A DNA stretch of 13,371 bases, taken from the NCBI GenBank assembly GCA_017412445.1, contig JAFPYA010000356.1, positions 1-13,371 of the forward strand, read 5' to 3'. The notes beneath the pieces were generated by a model. That model was not told where the DNA came from and ran no database searches. It saw only the letters and a program-made list of their open reading frames with translations. Of the stretch, positions 1 to 6,385 are shown in pieces. Made by a program: the position numbers and the translations under genes. Position 1 is the stretch's first letter. The number at the start of each line of letters is the position of its first letter. The stretch is from Clostridia bacterium (GTDB lineage: Bacteria; Bacillota; Clostridia; Christensenellales; Aristaeellaceae).

Positions 1-812
1 GCCTGCGCGCGGGCAAGAACGTGGTGTGCGAAAAGCCCGTCACGCTCAACAGCGCCGAGCTCGAGGAGATAATCGCCGTTCAGAAGGAAACCGGCAAGCT
101 CTTCAGCGTGCACCAGAACCGCCGCTGGGACAAGGACTTCCTTATCGTTAAGGAGGCCAAAAAGCAGGGGCTGCTGGGCGAGCTCAAGCTGCTTGAAAAC
201 AAGGTGCAGGGCTCAAGAGGCTCCCTTCAGGGCTGGCGCGGCCACAAGCTCAACGGCGGCGGCATGCTGCTCGACTGGGGCATTCACCTGCTGGATCAGG
301 TCATGCAGCTCGACCCCTCCAAGGTAGTAAAGGTAGACGCGCACCTGCTCAAGGTCTTCTCGGACGAAGTGGACGACAACATAAAGCTCGCCCTGCTGTT
401 TGAGGACGGCATGAGCGCGGTTCTCGAAATGACCACCATGTGCCTGATAAACACCTATCGCTGGCACGTGCAGGGCACCGGCGGCACCATAATGATTAAG
501 GACTGGGACTGCAACGGCGAACTGTGGCAGCTCAAGCCCGACGCGGACAAGATGGCCTGGGACGAGGATATCGTCTACACCGCCGCGGGCCCCACCCGTA
601 CCATGGCGCCCCGCCCCGCTTACACCATGAACCAGCTGCCACTGCCCGCCGTGACCGGCGACTGGAGCGACTATTACAACAACATTATCGACGTTCTCGA
701 CGGCAAGGCCGAGCTGATAGTTAAGCCCGCCGAGACGCTCAGGGTAATGAAGGTAATTGACTTGCTGTTCAAATCCGCCGAGGAAGGCCACGGCTTCAGC
801 TGCGAGATCTGA
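1..812 (+). CDS. Gfo/Idh/MocA family NAD(P)-dependent oxidoreductase (5' truncated)
   Basis: The reading frame is open from base 3, where it reads L-R-A-G-K-N before V-V-C-E-K-P, so the gene starts outside the window and its N-terminal Rossmann nucleotide-binding part is missing. The EKP motif is the conserved Gfo/Idh/MocA signature whose lysine lies at the active site. It is followed by NRRWDKDF and by GGGMLLDWGIHLLDQ, the GGG-x-DxGxH motif of the C-terminal alpha/beta domain that binds substrate and carries a catalytic His. Known members oxidise or reduce sugars, inositols and related polyols using NAD(P). The exact substrate cannot be read from this fragment. About 270 residues are visible, against 330-400 for a full protein. 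A small lipoprotein gene follows after 43 bases with no terminator between, so they are probably co-transcribed. The family call is firm; the specificity is unknown. Confidence 0.93.
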   Translation, partial: LRAGKNVVCEKPVTLNSAELEEIIAVQKETGKLFSVHQNRRWDKDFLIVKEAKKQGLLGELKLLENKVQGSRGSLQGWRGHKLNGGGMLLDWGIHLLDQVMQLDPSKVVKVDAHLLKVFSDEVDDNIKLALLFEDGMSAVLEMTTMCLINTYRWHVQGTGGTIMIKDWDCNGELWQLKPDADKMAWDEDIVYTAAGPTRTMAPRPAYTMNQLPLPAVTGDWSDYYNNIIDVLDGKAELIVKPAETLRVMKVIDLLFKSAEEGHGFSCEI

Positions 813-855
813 TCTGAGCCGCCCGGCCGCCCATCCACACGGGAGGGGGAAACAC

Positions 856-1179
856 ATGAAAAAGCTTCTGGCAATCGGCCTGCTGTTTGCCCTTGCGCTC
901 ACGCTGCTTACCGCCTGCGGCGGCAGCGGAATAGTGGGCAGCTGGACGTGCACGCTTGTGACCACGCGCATCGCCGACCTCGGGCTCACTATGGAGTTCA
1001 ACAAGGACGGCACATACACGTCCACATCAGTGCTTGGCACCGACACGGGCACATATAAGACAGAAGGCGGCAAGCTTACGCTTGACGGCAAAAACACCTA
1101 CACCTATAAGCTCGACGGCGATACGCTCACGCTTACCAAAAACGGCATAAGCCTGAACTACACCCGCAACGGCGAGTGA
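856..1179 (+). CDS. small lipocalin-like exported lipoprotein
   Basis: This encodes a 107-residue protein. It begins with a lysine-rich n-region (MKKLL), a hydrophobic core and the lipobox LTAC with the lipidated cysteine at residue 21, so it should be anchored on the outer face of the membrane. The mature part (GSWTCTL, then MEFNKDGTYTS, GTYKTEGGKLTL, YKLDGDTLTLT) has the G-x-W start and repeated F/Y-x-x-DG-x-Y beta-hairpins seen in small lipocalin-like domains of Clostridia lipoproteins (DUF5640-type). I chose the ATG at 856 because the ribosome binding site GGGAGGGGGA lies just upstream. An in-frame start further upstream would overlap the preceding gene and hide the signal peptide. Function is unknown; such proteins may bind small hydrophobic ligands or cell-wall material. 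It lies between the oxidoreductase and the DUF362 gene in a probable operon. Confidence 0.85.
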   Translation: MKKLLAIGLLFALALTLLTACGGSGIVGSWTCTLVTTRIADLGLTMEFNKDGTYTSTSVLGTDTGTYKTEGGKLTLDGKNTYTYKLDGDTLTLTKNGISLNYTRNGE

Positions 1180-1220
1180 CCTATGCGATGCGCACAGATC
1201 AACACAAGGAGGACTTTAGC

Positions 1221-2282
1221 ATGAACACACCCAAGCTTCCCGGCAGCGGCGGAGAAAACTATGTACCCTACAGCGAGCGCAAAGGCAACGAATCCATAGT
1301 CTACTTCACCCGCGACCTGTCTGCCGAGGGTCTGAGAAAGATAGTCGCACGCGTAAGCGGCGAAATCACGGGCAAGGTGGCGATAAAGCTTCACACCGGT
1401 GAACAGTACGGCCCCAACATACTGCCGCACGAGTGGGTGGAGCAGCTGATAAAGCATGATTTTCCCGAAGCCACCATAGTTGAAACCAACACCTTCTACG
1501 AGGGCGACCGCGACACCACCGAAAAGCACCGCGAGACGCTGAAGGTGAACGGCTGGACGTTCTGCCCCGTAGACATCACGGACGAGCACGGCACCACCAT
1601 GCTGCCGATCAAGGGCGGCAAGTGGTTCACCGAGATGAGCGTAGGCGCCTCGCTGCCCTCATACGATTCGCTGCTCGTGCTGACCCATTTCAAGGGCCAC
1701 ACCATGGGCGGCTTCGGCGGCAGCAACAAAAACATAGGCATAGGCTGCGCGGACGGCAAAATTGGCAAAAAGATGATACATCAGGCCGAGGGCAGCGACA
1801 ACATGTGGTCCATCGCCATGGAAGAGCTCATGGAGCGCATAAGCGAGTCCACCAAGGCCACCATCGATTATTTCGGCCGCCACATAGCCTATGTTGACGT
1901 GATGCGCAATATGTCCGTGGACTGCGACTGCGCGGGCTGCGCCGCTGAAAAGGTGGTAACGCCGAACATAGGCATAGTGGCTTCAACCGACATACTGGCC
2001 GCCGACAACGCCTGCATGGATCTGGTTTACGCCCTCGGAACCGAGGACGGCGCTGCCCTGCGCGAGCGCATAGAGAGCCGCCACGGCCACCGCCAGCTGT
2101 CCTACATGAAGGAACTGGGCATGGGCAACAACCGCTACATGATGATAGACATAGACAACGGCGACGCGCGCGTTGAGCCGAAGGACTGCGTATCCCACGT
2201 AGTGCCCTTCGTGGAATTGCCTATAGTGGCCAGGCGCCGCGAAGAGGCGCTGGCAAGAATGGCCGCGCTGGAAATAAAATAA
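1221..2282 (+). CDS. DUF362 domain-containing protein with CxCxxC cysteine cluster
   Basis: This encodes a 353-residue cytoplasmic protein with no signal peptide or membrane segment. Family features are VAIKLHTGE near residue 55, then HFKGHTMGGFGGSNKNIGIGC with the characteristic K-N-x-G-x-G-C, and a cysteine cluster CDCAGC (Cys235, Cys237, Cys240) followed by the I-G-I-x-A-S-T-D-x-x-A-x-D-x-A block. DUF362 proteins often carry or adjoin ferredoxin-type Fe-S modules and are suspected redox proteins. The ferredoxin domain seen at the C-terminus of some members is absent here, so the cysteine cluster would be the only likely metal site. The ATG at 1221 is chosen because AAGGAGGA sits 7 bases upstream; a GTG at 1176 overlaps the stop region of the lipoprotein gene. 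It follows that gene by 41 bases and is closed by a strong terminator. The biochemical role is not known. Confidence 0.9.
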   Translation: MNTPKLPGSGGENYVPYSERKGNESIVYFTRDLSAEGLRKIVARVSGEITGKVAIKLHTGEQYGPNILPHEWVEQLIKHDFPEATIVETNTFYEGDRDTTEKHRETLKVNGWTFCPVDITDEHGTTMLPIKGGKWFTEMSVGASLPSYDSLLVLTHFKGHTMGGFGGSNKNIGIGCADGKIGKKMIHQAEGSDNMWSIAMEELMERISESTKATIDYFGRHIAYVDVMRNMSVDCDCAGCAAEKVVTPNIGIVASTDILAADNACMDLVYALGTEDGAALRERIESRHGHRQLSYMKELGMGNNRYMMIDIDNGDARVEPKDCVSHVVPFVELPIVARRREEALARMAALEIK

Positions 2283-2298
2283 GCTAAGCCTGTTCAAA

Positions 2299-2340
2299 GC
2301 CCGCCGCGAAGGAACAATACTTTCGCGGCGGCGCTTTTTT
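2299..2340 (+). terminator. Rho-independent terminator after the DUF362 gene
   Basis: A perfect 10-bp GC-rich stem (CCGCCGCGAA at 2301-2310 with TTCGCGGCGG at 2322-2331) encloses an 11-base loop. It is followed after GC by a run of six T. It closes the oxidoreductase-lipoprotein-DUF362 unit and isolates it from the next gene, which has its own promoter. Confidence 0.92.
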
Positions 2341-2373
2341 GCGTGCGTCTTTGCAAAATAACGCTGCGGATTG

Positions 2374-2403
2374 TTGACAGGTGAAGCGCCTCAAACGTAT
2401 AAT
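2374..2403 (+). promoter_or_regulatory. sigma-A promoter for the thioredoxin-fusion gene
   Basis: The -35 is a perfect TTGACA at 2374-2379 and the -10 a perfect TATAAT at 2398-2403, with an 18-base spacer. It lies 30 bases upstream of the ATG at 2434, directly after the previous terminator, so the downstream gene should be transcribed independently. No operator-like palindrome was noticed around it, which fits fairly constitutive expression. Confidence 0.88.
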
Positions 2404-2433
2404 TCAAACGGAGACTTGAAAGGAGTAACAAGC

Positions 2434-4191
2434 ATGAAAAAAATAATTACGCTATTGCTGGCGCTCGTGCTGCTGGCTATGTGTGCTTCTGCCGATACAT
2501 TGGCGGCGCCTGAGGGTTATCTGGGCAACACCATGCCGGATTTTACCGTGACAACCATTGACGGCGAGACGTTTGCGTTGAAGGATGCGCTCAAAACCCA
2601 TAAGGCTGTGATGGTGAACCTCTGGGCGACCTGGTGCGGCCCCTGCGAAATGGAGTTTCCCTACATCGAGGAAGCCTACGAGGCTTACAAAGACGACGTG
2701 GCAATTATTGCCCTGTCGGTCGAGCCTGAGGACAGCGACGGGATACTGAGCGAATATGCCGCCTCTCACGGCCTGACCTTCCCTGTAGCCAACGGCTGGA
2801 ATACGGGTCTGTACGAGAAGTTCGTGGACAAGGGCATACCCACAACCGTAATGGTGGACAGGTTCGGAAACGTGGTGCTGATCGAGGTGGGCGCGCAGTC
2901 GAGCGCCGTTCCCTTCACCGCGACGTTTGATTTGCTCATAAGCGACGCTTACACCGAAACAACTGTGCTTGACGGCTTTGCAAAGGAGAAGCCCAATGTG
3001 GAAGGCGGCAGCGAGGAACTGCTGGCCGGGATACTGGGGCTCGACGTGGAAAGCTCAAAGGACGAATACGCCTGGCCCTTCGTGCCCGCGAATGACGACG
3101 GCAAAAACTGCGTCGTTTCCTCAAACGCCGGCAAGGACGACACCAAAGCCGAGCTGCTGGTATACGCAGACGCAAAGGCGGGAGACGTGTTCTCGTTCAG
3201 CCTGAGAACCTCGACAGAGACTTATTGCGACCTGCTGGTGGTGAGCTTAAACGGCACGCCCGTAAAATATTTTTCGGGCGAAAAGGACTGGATGAGCTAC
3301 GCAATACGCCTTGAAGAGGGCGAAAATGAGATCTCCCTTGCATATGTCAAGGATTTCGATGTGGGCTTTGGGGAGGACAGTGTGTATCTGGACGACTTCG
3401 AGCTTTTGAGCGGCGACGAGGCGGAGCAGGCGCTTTCTTTAAATCCCGTGTACACTTACGCCGAAGAGACCGCAATCGTCATTTTGAGCGATGAAGCGCG
3501 CAGGGTGGAGTTTCTTAACGAAAACGGCGAGCAATTTGATTTTACCGGCACCTTGGGCTACAACGCCAGCTTTTATGTGGCCGACGACATTTCCGTAAGC
3601 TACACTGCAACGCTTTCTGAGGGCGTGGATCCGGAGCTGGTATACGTCATCTCCGACTACGACATGGTGCCTCACAGCGCTTATGAAGTAATGAACGGCG
3701 CGGCGCTGACCACCGGTGTCGACACGATGGATTTAACCGGCTACCCGGAGTCCGCCATAATGATAATAGACAATGGCATCAGCTTTCCGATAGCCATGAC
3801 CGTCGTGTTTGCGGATGAAGCAAACGTCGAAGCCTTCATGGATATGGTGATCGCCCAAACCGGAGCAGAGCTGCATTACAGCTATCTTGATGAAGGCGAG
3901 GACGAGGGCATCATTTCGTTTGAAGGCGCCGACGGCAAGGTGAAGTATTACGCCACGTTTGTCGACCAGTACGGCGACCCCGTGCCGGGCTGCGTGATCA
4001 ACTTCTGCACCGACACCGCCTGCACACCCGTGTTCTCGGACGCGTCGGGCCTGGCCGAGTTTGAGGGCGAGCCCTATCCCTACCATGTGCAGGTCATAAG
4101 GGTGCCCGCAGGCTACGAATTCGACACCCGTCAGGAGTTCACCCTGGGCGAAAACGGAGATGTGTTGGCGCTTCTGGTCACCAAAAACTGA
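2434..4191 (+). CDS. exported TlpA/thioredoxin-like thiol-disulfide protein with long beta-rich C-terminal extension
   Basis: This encodes a 585-residue protein. Residues 1-20 form a Sec signal peptide with an ASA cleavage site (Ala20/Asp21). Residues about 30-165 are an AhpC/TlpA-type thioredoxin fold: NLWATWCGPC gives the redox pair Cys68/Cys71 and GIPTT gives the cis-proline Pro136. Such domains reduce or exchange disulfides outside the membrane. The rest is unusual for the family, in which thioredoxin proteins are mostly 150-200 residues. Residues about 214-325 look like a beta-sandwich of the carbohydrate- or ligand-binding type, ending in SVYLDDFELL. Residues 326-502 match nothing I recognise. 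Residues 503-585 (ATFVDQYGDPVPGCVINF, later SDASGLAEF) look like a SpaA/prealbumin-like domain. Start at 2434 is fixed by AGGAG at 2421-2425; an in-frame upstream start would lie inside the promoter. No sortase signal or anchor is visible. It is a stand-alone unit between two terminators. Confidence 0.9.
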   Translation: MKKIITLLLALVLLAMCASADTLAAPEGYLGNTMPDFTVTTIDGETFALKDALKTHKAVMVNLWATWCGPCEMEFPYIEEAYEAYKDDVAIIALSVEPEDSDGILSEYAASHGLTFPVANGWNTGLYEKFVDKGIPTTVMVDRFGNVVLIEVGAQSSAVPFTATFDLLISDAYTETTVLDGFAKEKPNVEGGSEELLAGILGLDVESSKDEYAWPFVPANDDGKNCVVSSNAGKDDTKAELLVYADAKAGDVFSFSLRTSTETYCDLLVVSLNGTPVKYFSGEKDWMSYAIRLEEGENEISLAYVKDFDVGFGEDSVYLDDFELLSGDEAEQALSLNPVYTYAEETAIVILSDEARRVEFLNENGEQFDFTGTLGYNASFYVADDISVSYTATLSEGVDPELVYVISDYDMVPHSAYEVMNGAALTTGVDTMDLTGYPESAIMIIDNGISFPIAMTVVFADEANVEAFMDMVIAQTGAELHYSYLDEGEDEGIISFEGADGKVKYYATFVDQYGDPVPGCVINFCTDTACTPVFSDASGLAEFEGEPYPYHVQVIRVPAGYEFDTRQEFTLGENGDVLALLVTKN

Positions 4192-4213
4192 ACAGCCTCC
4201 CCATAACAAACGG

Positions 4214-4247
4214 TCGGGCGCGGTATATATGCCGCGCCCGATTTTTT
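4214..4247 (+). terminator. Rho-independent terminator after the thioredoxin-fusion gene
   Basis: A perfect 10-bp stem, TCGGGCGCGG at 4214-4223 with CCGCGCCCGA at 4232-4241, is followed by TTTTTT at 4242-4247. It stops read-through into the NAD operon, whose operator region begins about ten bases further on. Confidence 0.92.
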
Positions 4248-4258
4248 GATGAAAAATA

Positions 4259-4279
4259 TTTTTGTCAAATTGACAAAAA
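4259..4279 (+). promoter_or_regulatory. 21-bp palindromic operator upstream of nrtR promoter (site 1)
   Basis: The core TTGTCAAATTGACAA (4262-4276) is a perfect inverted repeat around the single base A4269. Symmetry extends to 10-bp arms through flanking T and A runs. The site ends 4 bases before the -35 box of the NAD operon. The first gene of that operon encodes an NrtR-type repressor, so this is most likely its binding site. That assignment is inferred from position and symmetry, not from a recalled species-specific consensus. The right arm TTGACAA recurs 14 bases further on as the -35 hexamer plus one base. Confidence 0.72.
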
Positions 4280-4283
4280 ACTA

Positions 4284-4312
4284 TTGACAAACGAGGGCGA
4301 GCCCCGTATAAT
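4284..4312 (+). promoter_or_regulatory. sigma-A promoter of the nrtR-pncA-nadE-nadD-pncB operon
   Basis: Perfect TTGACA (4284-4289) and perfect TATAAT (4307-4312) hexamers are separated by the optimal 17 bases, with an AT-rich stretch upstream that could act as an UP element. Such a strong promoter would need repression to be useful for NAD control, which fits the flanking operator-like sites. Confidence 0.9.
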
Positions 4313-4319
4313 ATAGTTG

Positions 4320-4334
4320 TGGTCAAAAAGACAA
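4320..4334 (+). promoter_or_regulatory. second operator-like site overlapping the transcription start (site 2)
   Basis: TGGTCAAAAAGACAA matches the core of site 1 at 12 of 15 positions and keeps the GTC...GAC inverted core. Its centre (4327) lies 58 bp from that of site 1, just downstream of the -10 box where a bound repressor would block initiation. Two sites bracketing a promoter suggest cooperative binding or looping by NrtR, but this is inference. Confidence 0.55.
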
Positions 4335-4356
4335 TAAATGCCTTGGAGGTGATGGA

Positions 4357-5049
4357 ATGCATGAAAGCCTGAGTAAGGACAGGATCTACGCGGCGGTGGA
4401 CGTGCTGTTTCTGACGGTCAGACAGGGCAAATTGTGGGTGCTTTTGTCGAGGCGCGAGCGCGAGCCGCAAAGGGGCAGATGGGCGCTGCCGGGAAAGCTC
4501 CTTGAGCTTGACGAAAGCGCGCTGGAGGCGGCGGAGGCGCTCAAGGAGGAGATGCTGCCGGGCGGCTACTGCTATTTTGAGCAGCTCTACACCTTCACAA
4601 GTGCAGACCGAGACGAGCGCGGACGGGTGATAAGCATCGCATACGTCGGCATAGCGCCGCATATTACGCCCACACAAGACGAAAAGCTGTTTGAAATCGA
4701 CCTTAAACATGATGGAAGTATCGATCTTAGAAGCGAGGACGGCATCGCCCTTGACCCGGCGCTTACGGCCTTCGACCACGCGTACATAATAGAAACGGGC
4801 GTAAAACGCTTAAGGGGCAAGATAGACTACACCGACATAGGCTTAAGGTTCATACGCAACAAAGAGAGCTTTACGCTCGGCGAGCTTGAGGAAATCTTTG
4901 AGGCGGTCAAGGGCGAGGGAGCGGACAAGAGCAACTTTCGCCGCTTCGTCAAAAACCGCTTTGAGGACAGAGGCATAATCAGCCCGAAGGACGGAACGGA
5001 CAAGCAAAGCCGCGGCAGACCCGCAAGGCTTTACAGCGCGAATATCTGA
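4357..5049 (+). CDS. nrtR: NrtR-type Nudix-related transcriptional regulator of NAD metabolism
   Basis: This encodes a 230-residue protein with the NrtR two-domain layout. Residues about 8-145 are a Nudix-like domain with WALPGKLLELDES and the family stretch FEQLYTF then DRDERGRVISIAYVGI. Residues about 150-230 are the NrtR winged helix (KIDYTDIGLRFI, FTLGELEEIFEAV, NFRRFV, GRPARLY). The Nudix box is degenerate: the usual REUxEE reads EALKEE, losing the R and first E, and LPGG is LPGK. Hydrolysis is therefore unlikely. In known NrtR proteins the domain senses ADP-ribose or related NAD metabolites and releases DNA. The start at 4357 has GGAGGT 6 bases upstream. It heads the NAD salvage operon, 13 bases before pncA, and probably represses its own promoter through the sites at 4259-4279 and 4320-4334. 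Confidence 0.93.
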   Translation: MHESLSKDRIYAAVDVLFLTVRQGKLWVLLSRREREPQRGRWALPGKLLELDESALEAAEALKEEMLPGGYCYFEQLYTFTSADRDERGRVISIAYVGIAPHITPTQDEKLFEIDLKHDGSIDLRSEDGIALDPALTAFDHAYIIETGVKRLRGKIDYTDIGLRFIRNKESFTLGELEEIFEAVKGEGADKSNFRRFVKNRFEDRGIISPKDGTDKQSRGRPARLYSANI

Positions 5050-5062
5050 GAGGTGAGAGGGA

Positions 5063-5593
5063 ATGAAAAGGTTTCTTATAGTTGTGGATATGCAAAACGA
5101 CTTCGTCGACGCGGCGCTCGGCACGAAGGAAGCGAAGGCGATGGTGCCAAATGCGGTAAGCGAGATAGCGCGCGCGAGGGCACAGGGCGATACCGTGATT
5201 GCGACGCTCGACACGCACGGCGAAAACTACCTTGCCACACGCGAAGGCCGCAGGCTGCCCGTGCCACACTGCATAAAGGGCACAGACGGCTGGCAGCTTA
5301 ACCCCGATGTGGAGCGTGCGCTGGGCAATAGCATAAGGCTCGAAAAGCCCACCTTTGGCAGCGTGAAGCTGCCGGAGCTTATAAAAAATCTTGCGGGCGG
5401 CGACGAGGAACTTGACATAAGGCTTATAGGCCTGTGCACGGACATCTGCGTGGTCTCAAACGCCCTTCTGCTCAAGGCGAATTTTCCGGAGGCGGACGTA
5501 AGCGTAAAGGCGGACTGCTGCGCGGGCGTAACGCCCGAGGCGCACGAGGCGGCGCTCAAAACCATGGCTTCGTGCCAGATAGACATAATTTGA
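5063..5593 (+). CDS. pncA: nicotinamidase
   Basis: This encodes a 176-residue cytoplasmic hydrolase of the isochorismatase-like cysteine hydrolase fold. It should convert nicotinamide to nicotinate and ammonia, feeding the next steps encoded in this operon. The catalytic triad is visible as Asp9 (VVDMQNDF), Lys95 (EKPTFGS) and Cys129 (CTDICVVSNA). The metal ligands of nicotinamidases are visible as Asp50 and His52 (DTH) and His69 (VPHC). Its length is a little below the roughly 180-210 residues of the family and nothing essential is missing. The start follows the nrtR stop by 13 bases with a GAGGTGAGAGG ribosome binding region. An isochorismatase-like hydrolase of other specificity is possible on sequence alone, but the metal site and the location between nrtR and nadE make nicotinamidase by far the best call. 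Confidence 0.93.
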   Translation: MKRFLIVVDMQNDFVDAALGTKEAKAMVPNAVSEIARARAQGDTVIATLDTHGENYLATREGRRLPVPHCIKGTDGWQLNPDVERALGNSIRLEKPTFGSVKLPELIKNLAGGDEELDIRLIGLCTDICVVSNALLLKANFPEADVSVKADCCAGVTPEAHEAALKTMASCQIDII

Positions 5594-5605
5594 GGAGGTG
5601 CACAT

Positions 5606-6370
5606 ATGACTGAATACACCTTTCAGGCGGAAAAAGTTAGGGACACGATGGTCGCCAACCTTAAAACACAGCTCGCCAAAATGGGCTGCAAGAGGGTGGT
5701 GATAGGCATCTCCGGCGGCAAGGATTCCACAGTCACTGCCGCGCTGTGCGCAAGGGCGATAGGCCCACAAAATGTGTACGGCGTGATGCTGCCGGACGGC
5801 GAACAGAAGGACATAAGCGATTCGATAAGGGTCTGCGATGCGCTGGGCATACAAAAAAAGACCGTGAACATAGGCGCGATGCATCGGGCGCTGCACGACA
5901 ACATAATGCCTGCCGAGGGCGAGTTCGGCTTTGACTTTTCAAAGGAGAGCGACATAAACGTGGGGCCGAGGCTGCGCATGACCGTGCTCAGATACATTGC
6001 TCAGGCCATAGGCGCGTTCCTCGCGGGCACGGGCAACCTGAGCGAGGCGACCGTAGGCTACTGCACGAAGGACGGCGACACCAGCTGCGACTTCTCGGTT
6101 TTGGGCAGGCTCACGAGCATCGAGGTGGTAAAGTTGGGTCTTACGATGCCGGAGCTTCCGCGCAAGCTGGTCGAGAAGACCCCGACCGACGGCCTGAGCG
6201 GCGTGAGCGACGAGGTGAAGCTGGGGCTCAAATACGCGGACATTCATTCGTGGATACGCTTTGGCACCTGCGGAGATGCCGAAACCGACGCAAAAATAGC
6301 GGCCAAAGAGAGGGCAAACGCGCACAAGCGGCGCATGCCCACCGTAATAGAAGCGTTTGAAGCCATGTAA
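5606..6370 (+). CDS. nadE: NAD+ synthase (ammonia-dependent)
   Basis: This encodes a 254-residue enzyme of the N-type ATP pyrophosphatase family. It makes NAD from nicotinate adenine dinucleotide, ATP and ammonia. The PP-loop SGGKDST lies at residues 36-42. The synthase signatures GTGNLSEATVGYCTK and later EKTPTDGLSG (substrate and magnesium contacts) are present, and the protein ends in HKRRMPTVIEAF, which resembles the usual H-K-R-x-x-P C-terminus. There is no N-terminal glutaminase (nitrilase) domain, so ammonia rather than glutamine should be the nitrogen donor, as in many Bacillota. The length is close to that of short NadE proteins. The gene starts 12 bases after pncA with a GAGGAGGTG ribosome binding site and lies 15 bases before nadD. 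Confidence 0.96.
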   Translation: MTEYTFQAEKVRDTMVANLKTQLAKMGCKRVVIGISGGKDSTVTAALCARAIGPQNVYGVMLPDGEQKDISDSIRVCDALGIQKKTVNIGAMHRALHDNIMPAEGEFGFDFSKESDINVGPRLRMTVLRYIAQAIGAFLAGTGNLSEATVGYCTKDGDTSCDFSVLGRLTSIEVVKLGLTMPELPRKLVEKTPTDGLSGVSDEVKLGLKYADIHSWIRFGTCGDAETDAKIAAKERANAHKRRMPTVIEAFEAM

Positions 6371-6385
6371 AACCGCGGAGGCGAT

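Noticed and set aside
213..1097. Long open frame on the - strand opposite the oxidoreductase and lipoprotein genes
   Set aside because: Its sequence has no family signature and it lies opposite two genes with clear motifs, so it is a shadow of GC-rich coding DNA.
2371..2433. Upstream in-frame extension of the thioredoxin-fusion gene
   Set aside because: It would begin inside the -35 box and place 21 residues ahead of a good signal peptide.
2476..2487. Possible lipobox LAMC in the signal peptide of the thioredoxin-fusion protein
   Set aside because: Met before the Cys does not fit the lipobox rule, and ASA just after gives a good signal peptidase I site.
3733..4779. 348-codon open frame on the - strand crossing the nrtR promoter
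   Set aside because: It spans a terminator, a strong promoter and parts of two well-supported + strand genes, and its translation shows no recognisable domain.
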